A DNA stretch of 64,000 nt from Bacilli bacterium (GCA_017962745.1 JAGCUR010000014.1:1-64000), one strand, 5' to 3'. Shown: positions 1 to 9,178, counted from the stretch's first letter. The notes: generated from the sequence alone by a model not told the origin. Numbers and translations: made by a program.

Positions 1-359
1 AAAGAGAGAGAACAGTAATTGGAAAGTATATAAAGAGTATCTTTTTTGAGGGAGAGTTGGACGAAAACTCAGTATGTGCATTTTTTGCACATACTGCCAA
101 TGATGGGAAATCATATAACGTAAAATACTATAACTTAGATGTTATTATATCTGTTGGTTATAGAGTAAAATCAAAACGAGGAATTGTATTTAGAAAATGG
201 GCAACAAATGTTTTAAAAGAATATTTATTAAAAGGTTATGTCATTAATGAAAATAGAGTAGTAGTATCTAATGAAAACTATATACAACTAAGAAATGAAG
301 TAATAAGTATAAATGATAGATTATTAAAGATAGAAGATAGATTATTAAAGAGTTTATAA
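1..359 (+). CDS. RhuM-family protein, C-terminal part (truncated by window start)
   Basis: The reading frame is open from the window edge (codons in frame from base 3), so the gene begins outside the window. The translation contains the Virulence_RhuM hallmarks: a YYNLDVIISVGYRV stretch followed by an SKRGIVFRKWAT-like stretch and a helical tail. RhuM proteins are often encoded near mobile elements; their biochemical role is not established. It is followed 12 bases later by a second, longer RhuM gene. A 50-base stretch (234-283) is identical to 723-772 in that gene, which indicates recent duplication or gene conversion. Confidence 0.8.
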   Translation, partial: RERTVIGKYIKSIFFEGELDENSVCAFFAHTANDGKSYNVKYYNLDVIISVGYRVKSKRGIVFRKWATNVLKEYLLKGYVINENRVVVSNENYIQLRNEVISINDRLLKIEDRLLKSL

Positions 360-371
360 AAAGGAGAAAAG

Positions 372-1244
372 ATGAATAATAAAGAAAAAAGTTATGAATT
401 AATTAAATTTGAAGACGGGGACTTTAGTTTAGATGTAAAAGTGTCTCCAAAAGAAGATACTGTATGGCTAACTCAAGATCAAATTGCTACCCTATTTGGA
501 AAAGCAAGAAACACTATATCTGAACATATTAATAGTATTTTTTCTTCAAAAGAATTAGATAGCAATACTTCTGTCGGTTTTTCCGACATAAGTGGAAGTC
601 ATAGACCAGCTAAATTATATAACTTGGATGTCGTTTTAGCGGTAGGCTACAGGGTCAATTCTAAAAGAGGTATTGTCTTTAGAAGATGGGCAAATTCGAT
701 TCTTAAACAATACTTACTTAATGGTTATGTCATTAATGAAAATAGAGTAGTAGTATCTAATGAAAACTATATCGAGTTAAGAAATGAGGTAGTAAGCATA
801 AATGATAGATTATTAAAAATAGAAGATAAAGTATTTGATAAACAATATGGATTAGATAAACTATTTTTTAATGGCCAATTTTATGATTCATATACATTGA
901 TTCAAAATATCTTTGAAAAAGCTAAAGAAGAAATAATAATTATTGATAATTATATAGATAGATCTATTTTAGATAGATTAATATTTAAGAAAAGAGAAGT
1001 TAAAGTAATTATATATACCAATATAAATACATCTAAAATAAATGATATAGATATTAATACATTTAATAAACAATATAATAATTTAAAAATAATTAATACA
1101 TTAAAAGTACATGATAGATATATAATTATAGATAAAATAAAATTATATCATTTAGGCGCATCAATTAAAGATTTGGGAAAGAAGATATTTTCAATAAGTG
1201 AATCAGATAAAAGTTTAATACACGTTCTACTAAATCATATTTAA
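372..1244 (+). CDS. RhuM-family protein with a phospholipase-D-like C-terminal region
   Basis: 290 residues. Residues about 10-125 match the RhuM family (TVWLTQDQIATLFG, then YNLDVVLAVGYRV and RGIVFRRWAN). Residues about 150-290 are a separate domain with alternating hydrophobic strands, an IIIIDNYID strand, a VKVIIYTN strand and an HDRYIIID motif followed by LYHLGASIKDLG. That pattern resembles the single-HxK/HxR PLD-like domains seen at the end of some HTH or phage-type regulators. An SD (aaggag) lies at 360-365. No strong terminator follows. A DNA-binding or nuclease role is an inference; RhuM function is not known. Confidence 0.75.
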   Translation: MNNKEKSYELIKFEDGDFSLDVKVSPKEDTVWLTQDQIATLFGKARNTISEHINSIFSSKELDSNTSVGFSDISGSHRPAKLYNLDVVLAVGYRVNSKRGIVFRRWANSILKQYLLNGYVINENRVVVSNENYIELRNEVVSINDRLLKIEDKVFDKQYGLDKLFFNGQFYDSYTLIQNIFEKAKEEIIIIDNYIDRSILDRLIFKKREVKVIIYTNINTSKINDIDINTFNKQYNNLKIINTLKVHDRYIIIDKIKLYHLGASIKDLGKKIFSISESDKSLIHVLLNHI

Positions 1245-1297
1245 AACATTAAAATAAACTAAAAAAATTGTTTTTTTTAGTTGCATACTAAAAATTA

Positions 1298-1306
1298 TGA
1301 TATAAT
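1298..1306 (+). promoter_or_regulatory. Extended -10 promoter of hpf
   Basis: TGATATAAT (TGN plus TATAAT at 1301-1306) lies 25 bases ahead of the hpf start. The best -35 (ttgcat, 1281-1286) is only 14 bases away, so the extended -10 probably carries recognition. Confidence 0.6.
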
Positions 1307-1331
1307 GTAATTGTAGCAAGGAGGTATAGAT

Positions 1332-1886
1332 ATGAAAGTTATCGTTCGTGGAAAGAACAAGTATACACCTACTGAAGCTGTTAATGATTATGCTGTTAAA
1401 AAGCTACAAAGGCTAAATCATTACTTCAAAAATGCCGACAATCTAGAGGCAAATGTATTGTGTAAAGTTTATGATGATTCACAAGTTGTGGAGGTAACTA
1501 TCCCAACAAAGAACATCTTACTTCGTGCAGAAGTAAAAGCAGGCGACTTATTCTCAGCTATCGATTTAGTTTATGATAAGTTAGAAGCTCAAATTAGAAA
1601 GCACAAAGATAAGATTTATTCTAGTATGAAACGTCGTGAAGGAGTTGCTCAATACTACGCAGCAGAAGCTGATTTTGATCCTGAACAATTAAACGCAGAA
1701 GTAATGGAAAACAACTTAGTTAGAGCTAAGACAGTTGACCTATTACCAATGACACCTGATGATGCTATTACACAAATGGAAATGTTAGGACATGACTTCT
1801 ACATCTTCATCAATAGTGAAACAGGTAAAACAAGTATTGTTTATGTTAGAGAAGATCAAAATTACGGTATTATTGAAACTAAATAA
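1332..1886 (+). CDS. hpf: Ribosome hibernation promoting factor, long form
   Basis: 184 residues, the normal length for long-form HPF. The N-terminal domain (about 1-100) begins MKVIVRGKN and has the basic helix KLEAQIRKHKDKI. The C-terminal dimerisation domain (about 125-184) contains DDAITQMEMLGHDFYIFIN and a VYVRED strand. Long HPF binds the 30S subunit and pairs ribosomes into inactive 100S dimers in stationary phase. The start has a perfect SD (aaggagg, 1319-1325). It is a single-gene unit with its own extended -10 promoter and a strong terminator. Confidence 0.95.
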   Translation: MKVIVRGKNKYTPTEAVNDYAVKKLQRLNHYFKNADNLEANVLCKVYDDSQVVEVTIPTKNILLRAEVKAGDLFSAIDLVYDKLEAQIRKHKDKIYSSMKRREGVAQYYAAEADFDPEQLNAEVMENNLVRAKTVDLLPMTPDDAITQMEMLGHDFYIFINSETGKTSIVYVREDQNYGIIETK

Positions 1887-1894
1887 TCTAAACT

Positions 1895-1919
1895 AAAGGT
1901 GCTTTTAGCACCTTTTTTT
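1895..1919 (+). terminator. Rho-independent terminator after hpf
   Basis: Perfect 9-bp stem AAAGGTGCT / AGCACCTTT with a 3-base loop, followed by further T residues. Confidence 0.9.
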
Positions 1920-1931
1920 ATGCTTAAGCAA

Positions 1932-1960
1932 TTGAATTATTAAAAATATAAGCGTATAAT
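1932..1960 (+). promoter_or_regulatory. Sigma-A type promoter of the PII-like/antiporter operon
   Basis: TTGAAT (1932-1937), 17-base spacer, TATAAT (1955-1960), 24 bases before the start at 1985. Confidence 0.75.
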
Positions 1961-1984
1961 CTATTAGGTTAATGGAGGTATATT

Positions 1985-2320
1985 ATGCAAGTATTTTTTA
2001 TAGTATTAACAGAATATGATGTAATGCCTAGAATATTAAGAAAATTAAGTGAATATAATTTCAAAGGAACTGTAATGCATTCCGAAAGTATTAAGCATGC
2101 TTTGATTTATAACGATATAGAACCAGAACCAGTTCTATTCGGTAGCATTAGTAAGCTTGTAAATTATGAACATGCGGAAAAGCCAACTATCTTTGTAGTA
2201 GTTAAAGATGACAAAGAAGTAGAACAATTAAGACAAATCGTTAATGATGCAACAGGTGGCATAAAGGGTAAAGGCTTTATGTTCTCTGTACCAGCATTAT
2301 TCATAGAAGGGTTGGAATAG
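1985..2320 (+). CDS. Small PII-like protein paired with an antiporter
   Basis: 111 residues, soluble. The pattern of a first strand (QVFFIVLTEYD), a helix, a second strand and a closing GKGFMFSVPALFIEG motif resembles PII/GlnB-type ferredoxin-fold regulators. It lacks the T-loop sequence of GlnB, and I cannot place it in a named family. It lies 3 bases upstream of a cation/proton antiporter and shares its promoter, so it probably regulates that transporter, perhaps by binding a nucleotide. It has a strong SD (ggagg, 1974-1978). Confidence 0.6.
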   Translation: MQVFFIVLTEYDVMPRILRKLSEYNFKGTVMHSESIKHALIYNDIEPEPVLFGSISKLVNYEHAEKPTIFVVVKDDKEVEQLRQIVNDATGGIKGKGFMFSVPALFIEGLE

Positions 2321-2323
2321 AAA

Positions 2324-3556
2324 ATGACAGCCATTTTGGCTGTTGCGATTGCGATGATGTTTGGTCTAGCTTCCACAAGACTTGTGAAGCTAATTCATCT
2401 TCCAAACGTAACAGGTTATTTAGTAGCGGGCTTATTAATAGGTCCAATCTTTCATATAGTTAATGATGATAACCTAGCATCACTTGATATCATATCAACT
2501 GTTGCTTTAGGTTTCATTGCCTTCTCAATTGGAAGTGAATTTAAACTAGCTAATATTAAACAATTAGGTGGTAAGATTGTAATTATCACAGTTGCGCAAT
2601 CACTTACAGCTGCCTTACTTGTAGGTCTAGCTTTATGGGCATTTAGAGCACCTCTACCAATTGTCTTTGTGCTTGCGGCAGTTGCTACAGCTACAGCCCC
2701 AGCAGCAACTCTAATGGTGGTAAGGCAATACAAAGCCCATGGTCCAGTAACTAATACATTACTTCCAGTTGTAGCATTCGATGATGCGATTGGTTTGATT
2801 GTATTCTCAGTATGTTTTGCTTTAGCGCAAACATTCGCTAGCGGTGTTGAGATTACAGCATATACAATCGTTGTATTACCACTTTGTGAAATTGCATTTT
2901 CAATTGGTATTGGTGGAGTGTTAGGTGCAATCCTTGCTCTAATGATGAAGTTTTTCCATTCACGTGCAAATAGATTATGTTTAATGGTATGCACAACTAT
3001 TCTTGGTGTTGCCATTTGTGAAATCATTACCAATAATACCCAATTTAGTATGTCATCACTTTTAACTTGTATGATGATTGGTGCTACATTCTGTAACTTA
3101 AGAAGCGATTCTACTGCAATTCTTGATGGATGCGAAAGATGGACGCCACCACTATTTATGTTGTTTTTCGTATTAAGTGGTGCGGAACTTAAGCTTAATG
3201 TAGTTACAACTGTTGGTATAATTGGTATAGTTTATATTGTAACTAGAAGCACTGGTAAATACTTTGGTACATTCTTCTCAGCTATGGCAACAAAGTCAGA
3301 AAAGAATGTTAAGAATTATTTGGGTATCACGCTACTTCCTCAAGCAGGTGTTGCTATCGGTATGGCCCAAATTGCATCAACTGCTTTAGGTGAATATGGT
3401 GCTAAAGTAATGGCAGTAGTATTAAGTGCTACATTATTCTATGAAATTGTCGGACCAATTCTTACTAAGTTGGCACTTAAGAAGGCTGGCGAAATTGAAG
3501 AAGAACCAAGACGTATTAGACGTCGTGATAAAAATAAAGCAGTTACTGCTGCTTAA
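2324..3556 (+). CDS. Cation/proton antiporter, CPA2 (Kef-type) membrane domain
   Basis: 410 residues with 10-12 hydrophobic segments, for example the HLPNVTGYLVAGLLIGPIF region near residue 30, which is typical of Na+/H+ exchanger and Kef families. Conserved acidic positions occur in VVAFDDAIGLIVFS (about residue 150), where CPA2 transporters carry their ion-binding aspartates. There is no C-terminal TrkA_N/RCK domain, only a short Arg/Lys-rich tail. The PII-like protein encoded just upstream could replace that regulatory domain. Cation specificity (K+ or Na+) cannot be read from sequence. The SD is weak and translation is probably coupled to the upstream gene. Confidence 0.85.
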   Translation: MTAILAVAIAMMFGLASTRLVKLIHLPNVTGYLVAGLLIGPIFHIVNDDNLASLDIISTVALGFIAFSIGSEFKLANIKQLGGKIVIITVAQSLTAALLVGLALWAFRAPLPIVFVLAAVATATAPAATLMVVRQYKAHGPVTNTLLPVVAFDDAIGLIVFSVCFALAQTFASGVEITAYTIVVLPLCEIAFSIGIGGVLGAILALMMKFFHSRANRLCLMVCTTILGVAICEIITNNTQFSMSSLLTCMMIGATFCNLRSDSTAILDGCERWTPPLFMLFFVLSGAELKLNVVTTVGIIGIVYIVTRSTGKYFGTFFSAMATKSEKNVKNYLGITLLPQAGVAIGMAQIASTALGEYGAKVMAVVLSATLFYEIVGPILTKLALKKAGEIEEEPRRIRRRDKNKAVTAA

Positions 3557-3560
3557 ATGC

Positions 3561-3587
3561 GAAAACCTACATTGTAGGTTTTCTTTA
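3561..3587 (+). terminator. Terminator after the antiporter
   Basis: Perfect 10-bp stem GAAAACCTAC / GTAGGTTTTC with loop att, then tttaa. Confidence 0.85.
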
Positions 3588-3625
3588 AATATATATTAAA
3601 AAAAGTTAGGCTAAATATTTATTGC

Positions 3626-3654
3626 TTGATAAAAAGGGCTTTTTTTGTTAAGAT
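3626..3654 (+). promoter_or_regulatory. Probable secA promoter
   Basis: TTGATA (3626-3631), 17-base spacer, TAAGAT (3649-3654). Confidence 0.6.
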
Positions 3655-3680
3655 GTTAATAGTGAAAGGACGTGAAGTTC

Positions 3681-6245
3681 ATGCTTAAAACTTTATTAGA
3701 TGCTGGTTATAAAGAATTAAAACGTTGCTCTAAGATAGCTGATCAAGTTGACGCATTACAAGAAGAATATAAATTAAAAACGGATGAGGAGTTACAAGGT
3801 GCTACAGCCAAGTTTAGAGAAAGACTAAAAAATGGCGAGCCTCTAGATAATTTGATTGTAGAAGCATATGCTACAGTTAGAGAAGCTTCAACTCGTGTTT
3901 TACATATGACTCCATTTAGAGTTCAAGTAATTGGAGCACTTGCTCTTCATGGCGGTAATATCGCCGAAATGAAGACTGGTGAAGGTAAAACTCTAACTTC
4001 TACAATGGTTGCATATTTAAATGCTCTTCCAGGTGAAGGTGTTCATATCGTTACAGTTAACGAATACCTTGCTAGACGTGACGCCACGGAAATGGGTGAG
4101 TTATTCAAATGGCTAGGTTTAACAGTTGGCCTAAACGTTAGAGATATTAGTGCCGATGAAAAGCGTGCTCAATATGCATGTGACATCACTTATTCTACAA
4201 ACAACGAACTTGGATTTGACTATTTAAGAGACCATATGGCAATTAGAAAAGAAGATATGGTTCAACGTCCACTTAACTTTGCTATCGTGGATGAAGTCGA
4301 CTCAATCTTAGTCGATGAAGCTAGAACTCCACTAATCATTTCTGGCCAAGCTAAACAAGATACATTTGATGATAAATATCGTCGTGCTAATAACTTCGTT
4401 AGAGGCTTAAAAGTAACTGACTATGATATTGATATTAAAGCTAAGACAATATCTTTAACTGATGAAGGTATGCTTAAAGCTGAAAAGTACTTCAACATGA
4501 TCTCAAGCGGTGGTGATGGTAGCGAAGAAATCACAATCGCCGAAGGCGAAAAAGCTAACGCAACCGAACTATATACTGAAAAGAATGCCGATATCGTTCA
4601 CCGTATTAATAATGCTCTAAGAGCAAACTACATTATGCAAAAGGATATCGACTATGTAGTTCAAGATAATACAGTTATTATTGTAGATGCTTTTACTGGT
4701 CGTTTGATGCATGGTAGACAATATACTGAAGGTTTGCATCAAGCTCTAGAAGCAAAAGAAAATGTAGATATCAAGAAAGAAACTGTAACTGTTGCTACAA
4801 TCACATTCCAAAACTTCTTTAGAATGTATAAGAAGTTAGCTGGTATGACAGGTACAGCTAAGACTGAAGAAGAAGAATTTAGAAATATTTATAACATGTA
4901 TGTAGTAGAAGTACCTACTAACTTACCAGTTATAAGAATTGATGCTCCTGATTTCATGTATGCTACAAAGAAAGCAAAGTTTAATGCGATTGCAAACGAC
5001 ATTGCCGAACGTCATGAAAAAGGTCAACCAGTCCTAGTTGGTACAATTGCGATTGAAACATCAGAATTACTTTCGGATTTATTAAAGAAACGTGGAATCA
5101 AACATGATGTTTTAAATGCAAAGCAACATGAAAGAGAAGCTGAAATTATTGCTAAAGCTGGTTACTTAGGTGCCGTAACCATCGCCACAAACATGGCTGG
5201 TCGTGGAACCGACATTAAGTTAGGCCCTGGCGTTAAAGAAGTAGGAGGACTTGCTGTAATTGGTACTGAACGTCATGAATCAAGACGTATCGATAATCAG
5301 TTAAGAGGTAGATCTGGTCGTCAAGGTGACCCAGGATTTACAAGATTCTATTTATCAGCTGAAGATGATTTGATGAAGCGATTCGGAAGTGAAAGATTCA
5401 AGACCGTCTTAACAATGATGTCTAATCGTGAAACTGGTGAAGAAGTACCTCTTGAATCAAAGATGTTCTCTAAATTCGTAGAAAGCGCTCAAAAGAAGAT
5501 TGAAGGATCTAACTACGATGCTCGTAAGAATGTCTTAGAATATGATGAAGTATTACGTAAACAAAGAGAAATCATCTACAGTCAAAGAGATAAAGTATTA
5601 TTCTATGATGATATAACTGATGTAGCAGTTAACATGATTGAAAACTGCTTTAGAAGAGTAGTTGGTGAAGCTATCGATTATAACTCTCGTCATCATTTAG
5701 TTAATCCAAAAGCAATCCTTGAAGCTATTAATCAAAAATATCTACCTGCTGGCTTAATTCAAGAAAGTGATTTTGAAGGATTAACAGTAGATGCTGCAAC
5801 TGCTAAACTAATGGATGTAGCTAAAGGATTACTAGGGGATAAGAAAACTAATTATCCACCAGAGATTTATCAAGAATTCTTAAAAGCCGGAATCTTAGGT
5901 TCTGTTGATAAATACTGGATTAGACATATCGATGAAATGGATGGCTTACGTCAAGCTGTTAGACTTCAATCATATGCCCAAATCGATCCATTAAGAGAAT
6001 ATCAAGAGATCGCATTTGAAAGATTCAATGAGATGTTAGTTAATATTGAAAACACAGCAACAAATCTAATTAACTGCCGTGTTGTTCATATGAACGTTCA
6101 TCGCGAACAAGCAGTTAAACAAACATTTGCATCTAGCGGCAAAGAAGAAAAGAAAGTACCAGTTAGAGCAGGCGTTAAGGTCGGAAGAAACGACCCATGT
6201 CCTTGCGGATCTGGTAAAAAATATAAAAACTGCTGCGGTAAATAA
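3681..6245 (+). CDS. secA: Preprotein translocase ATPase SecA
   Basis: 854 residues from the ATG at 3681. I chose this start because the aaagga SD (3665-3670) is 10 bases from it but only 1 base from the in-frame GTG at 3672. SecA drives protein export through SecYEG. Visible features are Walker A MKTGEGKT near residue 100, DEVDSILVDEARTPLIISG (DEAD box and preprotein-binding entry), the second-half motifs IATNMAGRGTDIKLG and QLRGRSGRQGDPG, and a C-terminal SEC-C zinc motif with CPCGSGKKYKNCC. That zinc tail normally binds SecB or ribosomes. It has its own promoter and terminator. Confidence 0.98.
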   Translation: MLKTLLDAGYKELKRCSKIADQVDALQEEYKLKTDEELQGATAKFRERLKNGEPLDNLIVEAYATVREASTRVLHMTPFRVQVIGALALHGGNIAEMKTGEGKTLTSTMVAYLNALPGEGVHIVTVNEYLARRDATEMGELFKWLGLTVGLNVRDISADEKRAQYACDITYSTNNELGFDYLRDHMAIRKEDMVQRPLNFAIVDEVDSILVDEARTPLIISGQAKQDTFDDKYRRANNFVRGLKVTDYDIDIKAKTISLTDEGMLKAEKYFNMISSGGDGSEEITIAEGEKANATELYTEKNADIVHRINNALRANYIMQKDIDYVVQDNTVIIVDAFTGRLMHGRQYTEGLHQALEAKENVDIKKETVTVATITFQNFFRMYKKLAGMTGTAKTEEEEFRNIYNMYVVEVPTNLPVIRIDAPDFMYATKKAKFNAIANDIAERHEKGQPVLVGTIAIETSELLSDLLKKRGIKHDVLNAKQHEREAEIIAKAGYLGAVTIATNMAGRGTDIKLGPGVKEVGGLAVIGTERHESRRIDNQLRGRSGRQGDPGFTRFYLSAEDDLMKRFGSERFKTVLTMMSNRETGEEVPLESKMFSKFVESAQKKIEGSNYDARKNVLEYDEVLRKQREIIYSQRDKVLFYDDITDVAVNMIENCFRRVVGEAIDYNSRHHLVNPKAILEAINQKYLPAGLIQESDFEGLTVDAATAKLMDVAKGLLGDKKTNYPPEIYQEFLKAGILGSVDKYWIRHIDEMDGLRQAVRLQSYAQIDPLREYQEIAFERFNEMLVNIENTATNLINCRVVHMNVHREQAVKQTFASSGKEEKKVPVRAGVKVGRNDPCPCGSGKKYKNCCGK

Positions 6246-6250
6246 AACTT

Positions 6251-6279
6251 AAACCTATCCAATTTGGATAGGTTTTATA
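6251..6279 (+). terminator. Terminator after secA
   Basis: Perfect 10-bp stem AAACCTATCC / GGATAGGTTT with a 5-base loop and a short, imperfect T-run. Confidence 0.75.
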
Positions 6280-6419
6280 TTGTTAATTAAAAGAATGATT
6301 AGAGATTAATTTAGAATATTATAAAAATAGTTATTTCATAAATTTTATAAATAATATATTAGACTAGAAAAAAAAGACAAATAAAGTTAAAATATATATG
6401 GAATATATTGGAGAATAAT

Positions 6420-7526
6420 ATGGAAAATTACGAAATAATTAAACATATTGAAGATTATAAAAAGCGCATTAGTGAGTTAAAGGTATCTTTAAAGTTAGAT
6501 GAAGTTAAAGAAAAACTTGCAGCTAATGAAAAGTTAATGGGCGATGCTAACTTTTGGAATGATAATAAAACTAGTACAGCTATCTTAAAAGAAGTAAAAG
6601 AACAAAAAGAAGTAATTAATAGTTTTGGTGCACTTGATGAAAAAGTGGAAGAGTTAGAATTATATTTTGATATGTATAAAAATGATGGGGAAGACTTAAT
6701 GGCTGATATTGAAGCTACAGTAGCTTCAATCGATAAAGAATTAGGTGAATTTGAAATTAAGTCATTATTATCAAAACCATATGATGATTGTGATGCAATC
6801 GTGGAAATGCATCCAGGAGCTGGTGGAACTGAATCACAAGATTGGTGCAGTATGTTATATAGAATGTATATAAGATATTGTGAAAGAAGAGGATATGAAG
6901 TAGAAGTACTTGATTATCTAGATGGTGATGAAGCGGGCATTAAAAGCGTATCGTTTATGGTTAAAGGGCCAAAAGCCTATGGATATATGCGCTGTGAACA
7001 AGGCGTTCACCGCCTTGTTAGGATTTCGCCTTTTGATTCTAATGCTAGACGTCATACATCTTTTGCATCCGTTACGGTATTTCCAAGCGTCAATAGTGAA
7101 ATCAATATTGAAGTAAAGCCAGAAGATATTAGAGTCGATGTATATCGTTCTAGTGGAGCTGGTGGACAGCACATCAATAAAACATCATCTGCTATTCGTA
7201 TTACGCACTTGAAGACAGGAATTGTAGTTAGTTGCCAAAACCAAAGAAGCCAATTCCAAAATAGAGATACTGCGATGCAAGTATTAAAGAGCAAATTATA
7301 TCAACTGGAATTAGAGCAACAAAACAAGTCGATTAAAGATGCGAGTGGTGAAGTAAGCGATAATTCATTTGGTAATCAAATTAGATCATATGTCTTTCAT
7401 CCATATTCGATGGTTAAAGACCATCGTACAAATTACGAAACTGGAAATATTGGCGCAGTTATGGATGGGGACTTAGATGGATTTATCAATGCATATTTAA
7501 AATCAAATTATAATCAAGGTAAATAA
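6420..7526 (+). CDS. prfB: Peptide chain release factor 2, without the programmed frameshift
   Basis: 368 residues from ATG 6420, chosen because ggag (6410-6413) is spaced 6 bases from it; an upstream in-frame TTG lies too close to the SD. RF2 recognises UAA and UGA. The SPF stop-recognition tripeptide is at about residue 203 and the catalytic GGQ at about residue 248 (7161-7169). Many bacteria encode RF2 with a UGA-dependent +1 frameshift near codon 25. Here that region (SLKLDEVKEKL) is read straight through, with no CUU-UGA-C signal, so the autoregulatory frameshift is absent. yitT follows 1 base after the stop. Confidence 0.95.
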   Translation: MENYEIIKHIEDYKKRISELKVSLKLDEVKEKLAANEKLMGDANFWNDNKTSTAILKEVKEQKEVINSFGALDEKVEELELYFDMYKNDGEDLMADIEATVASIDKELGEFEIKSLLSKPYDDCDAIVEMHPGAGGTESQDWCSMLYRMYIRYCERRGYEVEVLDYLDGDEAGIKSVSFMVKGPKAYGYMRCEQGVHRLVRISPFDSNARRHTSFASVTVFPSVNSEINIEVKPEDIRVDVYRSSGAGGQHINKTSSAIRITHLKTGIVVSCQNQRSQFQNRDTAMQVLKSKLYQLELEQQNKSIKDASGEVSDNSFGNQIRSYVFHPYSMVKDHRTNYETGNIGAVMDGDLDGFINAYLKSNYNQGK

Positions 7527-7527
7527 T

Positions 7528-8424
7528 ATGGAAGAAAAACAAGATATTAAGAAAGCGAATAAAAAGCGTATTAAAGAATGGATTAATATTAATATAGGTT
7601 TACTAATTGCTACCTTTTCTTTTAGTTTCTTTCTAGATCCTAACCTATTAGTAATTGGTGGAACTGGGGGAATCGGTACAATTGTTGGGGCATTAACACC
7701 ACTTAATACTTCATTAGTAATATTAGTATTTAACGTATTATTATTAATTGTTAGTTTCTTTGCATTAGGAAAAGCATTCTTTATTAAAACAGTATATGCA
7801 TCATTAGTTTATCCAGCATTCACATATTTATGGAGCCTACTATTTAATGTATTATTTAAAACTACATCGCCTCTAACTGATGGAAGCGTTGATATGACAT
7901 TAATCATCATTATTTCTGCCCTACTTATGGGAGCGGGAATTGGCTTAACTATTAAAAGTGGAGCAAGTACAGGTGGAGTAGACATTGTTCAATATATCCT
8001 CCTTAAGTATTTGCATATACCTTTATCAGTATCACTAATTATCGTAGATGGATCAATTGTAGTACTAGGTACAATCCTTTTAAGTAATTATAGTTTATTA
8101 TTATATGCGATTGTATTTATTTATGTATCAGGAATGGCAATGGATGCAGTAGTTTATAATGGCTTTAACAAGCGAGCAGTACATATCATTTCTGATCATA
8201 ACGAAGAAATCAAACAGCGTATTCTATACGATTTTGAAAGAGGCGTAACTAATATTAATGTTATTGGTGGCTATACTAACCAAAATAGAAGTGAGCTAGT
8301 TTGCGTATTATCAAATGGTGAGTTCTACCGCTTAAAGAGCATTATTAAAGAAATCGATCCAAAGGCTTTCTATTACGTAGTTAGAGCGAGTGAAGTAGGT
8401 GGAGAAGGATTCACCTATGAGTAA
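7528..8424 (+). CDS. YitT family membrane protein (YitT_membrane plus DUF2179)
   Basis: 298 residues. The first ~205 residues carry five or six hydrophobic segments including GGTGGIGTIVGAL and SGASTGGVDIVQYIL, both signatures of the YitT (DUF161) family. The last ~75 residues form the small soluble DUF2179 domain (GVTNINVIGGYTNQNRSELV). The family is common in Bacillota, often in several copies, with no proven transport substrate. The gene starts 1 base after prfB and overlaps recX by 8 bases, so it sits in a tight prfB-yitT-recX operon. Confidence 0.9.
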   Translation: MEEKQDIKKANKKRIKEWININIGLLIATFSFSFFLDPNLLVIGGTGGIGTIVGALTPLNTSLVILVFNVLLLIVSFFALGKAFFIKTVYASLVYPAFTYLWSLLFNVLFKTTSPLTDGSVDMTLIIIISALLMGAGIGLTIKSGASTGGVDIVQYILLKYLHIPLSVSLIIVDGSIVVLGTILLSNYSLLLYAIVFIYVSGMAMDAVVYNGFNKRAVHIISDHNEEIKQRILYDFERGVTNINVIGGYTNQNRSELVCVLSNGEFYRLKSIIKEIDPKAFYYVVRASEVGGEGFTYE

Positions 8425-9178
8425 TGTTAAGATAATTAGTGTAGAAGCGAAAAAAAGCTACTACTTAGTTACCACATCAATTAACGATTATAAGTTTGAT
8501 GAAGACACAATCGTTAAATACGAAGTTTTTAATGATAAGGTTTACGAGAAAAAAGAATTTGATAAAATCATTAAATACAACGAAGAACAAATCGCTTTTA
8601 ATAAAGTCATTAGATATTTAGGATATGGACCTAGAAGTAAACTAGAAATTATCAAATACTTAAAAGATAAAGGTATTGATAACTATAAGCCAACTCTTAA
8701 GAAATTAATTGAATATGGGTATATCAATGATGAGAAGTTAGCTTGCGATTTAGTTAACTACTATATGGAATTAAAAAAAGGCCCTTTATATATTCTAAAG
8801 AAGATGGATGAAAAAGGAATCGATGAATCCATTAGACAAAAGGCGATGGCTATTTATGATAAAGATAGTGAAATTGAGATTTGTTATTTAGTTAGTCAAA
8901 AAGAACTAGAACGCCTAAGTAAATACCCTATCCGTAAACAAAAAACTACCCTTTATTCAAAACTTCAAGCGAAAGGCTTTAGTAGTGAAGTTATAAGATT
9001 AACTATTGATAAATTAGATTATATTGATGACTCACTTGATAACTTAAAAAAAGATTATGAAAAATTATTAGCTAAAGTTAATAAAAAAGATATTAGTGAA
9101 GCGGAAAAGAAATCTTATGTTATCGAAAGACTGATGGCTAAAGGGTATGAATATAAAGTAATTAAAACCATTCTTTAA
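8417..9178 (+). CDS. recX: Regulatory protein RecX
   Basis: 253 residues from ATG 8417, chosen because aagga (8405-8409) is spaced 7 bases. RecX binds RecA filaments and inhibits recombinase activity. Three tandem three-helix RecX repeats are visible: IRYLGYGPRSKLEIIKYLK (about 70-125), then LYSKLQAKGFSSEVI, then VIERLMAKGYEYKVIKTIL at the end. A long N-terminal extension of about 60 residues rich in strands precedes them, as in other Bacilli RecX. It is the last gene of the operon, and the terminator overlaps its stop codon. Confidence 0.88.
   Translation: MSNVKIISVEAKKSYYLVTTSINDYKFDEDTIVKYEVFNDKVYEKKEFDKIIKYNEEQIAFNKVIRYLGYGPRSKLEIIKYLKDKGIDNYKPTLKKLIEYGYINDEKLACDLVNYYMELKKGPLYILKKMDEKGIDESIRQKAMAIYDKDSEIEICYLVSQKELERLSKYPIRKQKTTLYSKLQAKGFSSEVIRLTIDKLDYIDDSLDNLKKDYEKLLAKVNKKDISEAEKKSYVIERLMAKGYEYKVIKTIL

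Noticed and set aside
2452-3033. Antisense open frame opposite the antiporter
   Set aside because: Shadow of a membrane-protein gene with no SD or recognisable domain.
3672-3680. GTG start for secA
   Set aside because: Only 1 base separates it from the SD; ATG 3681 has normal spacing.
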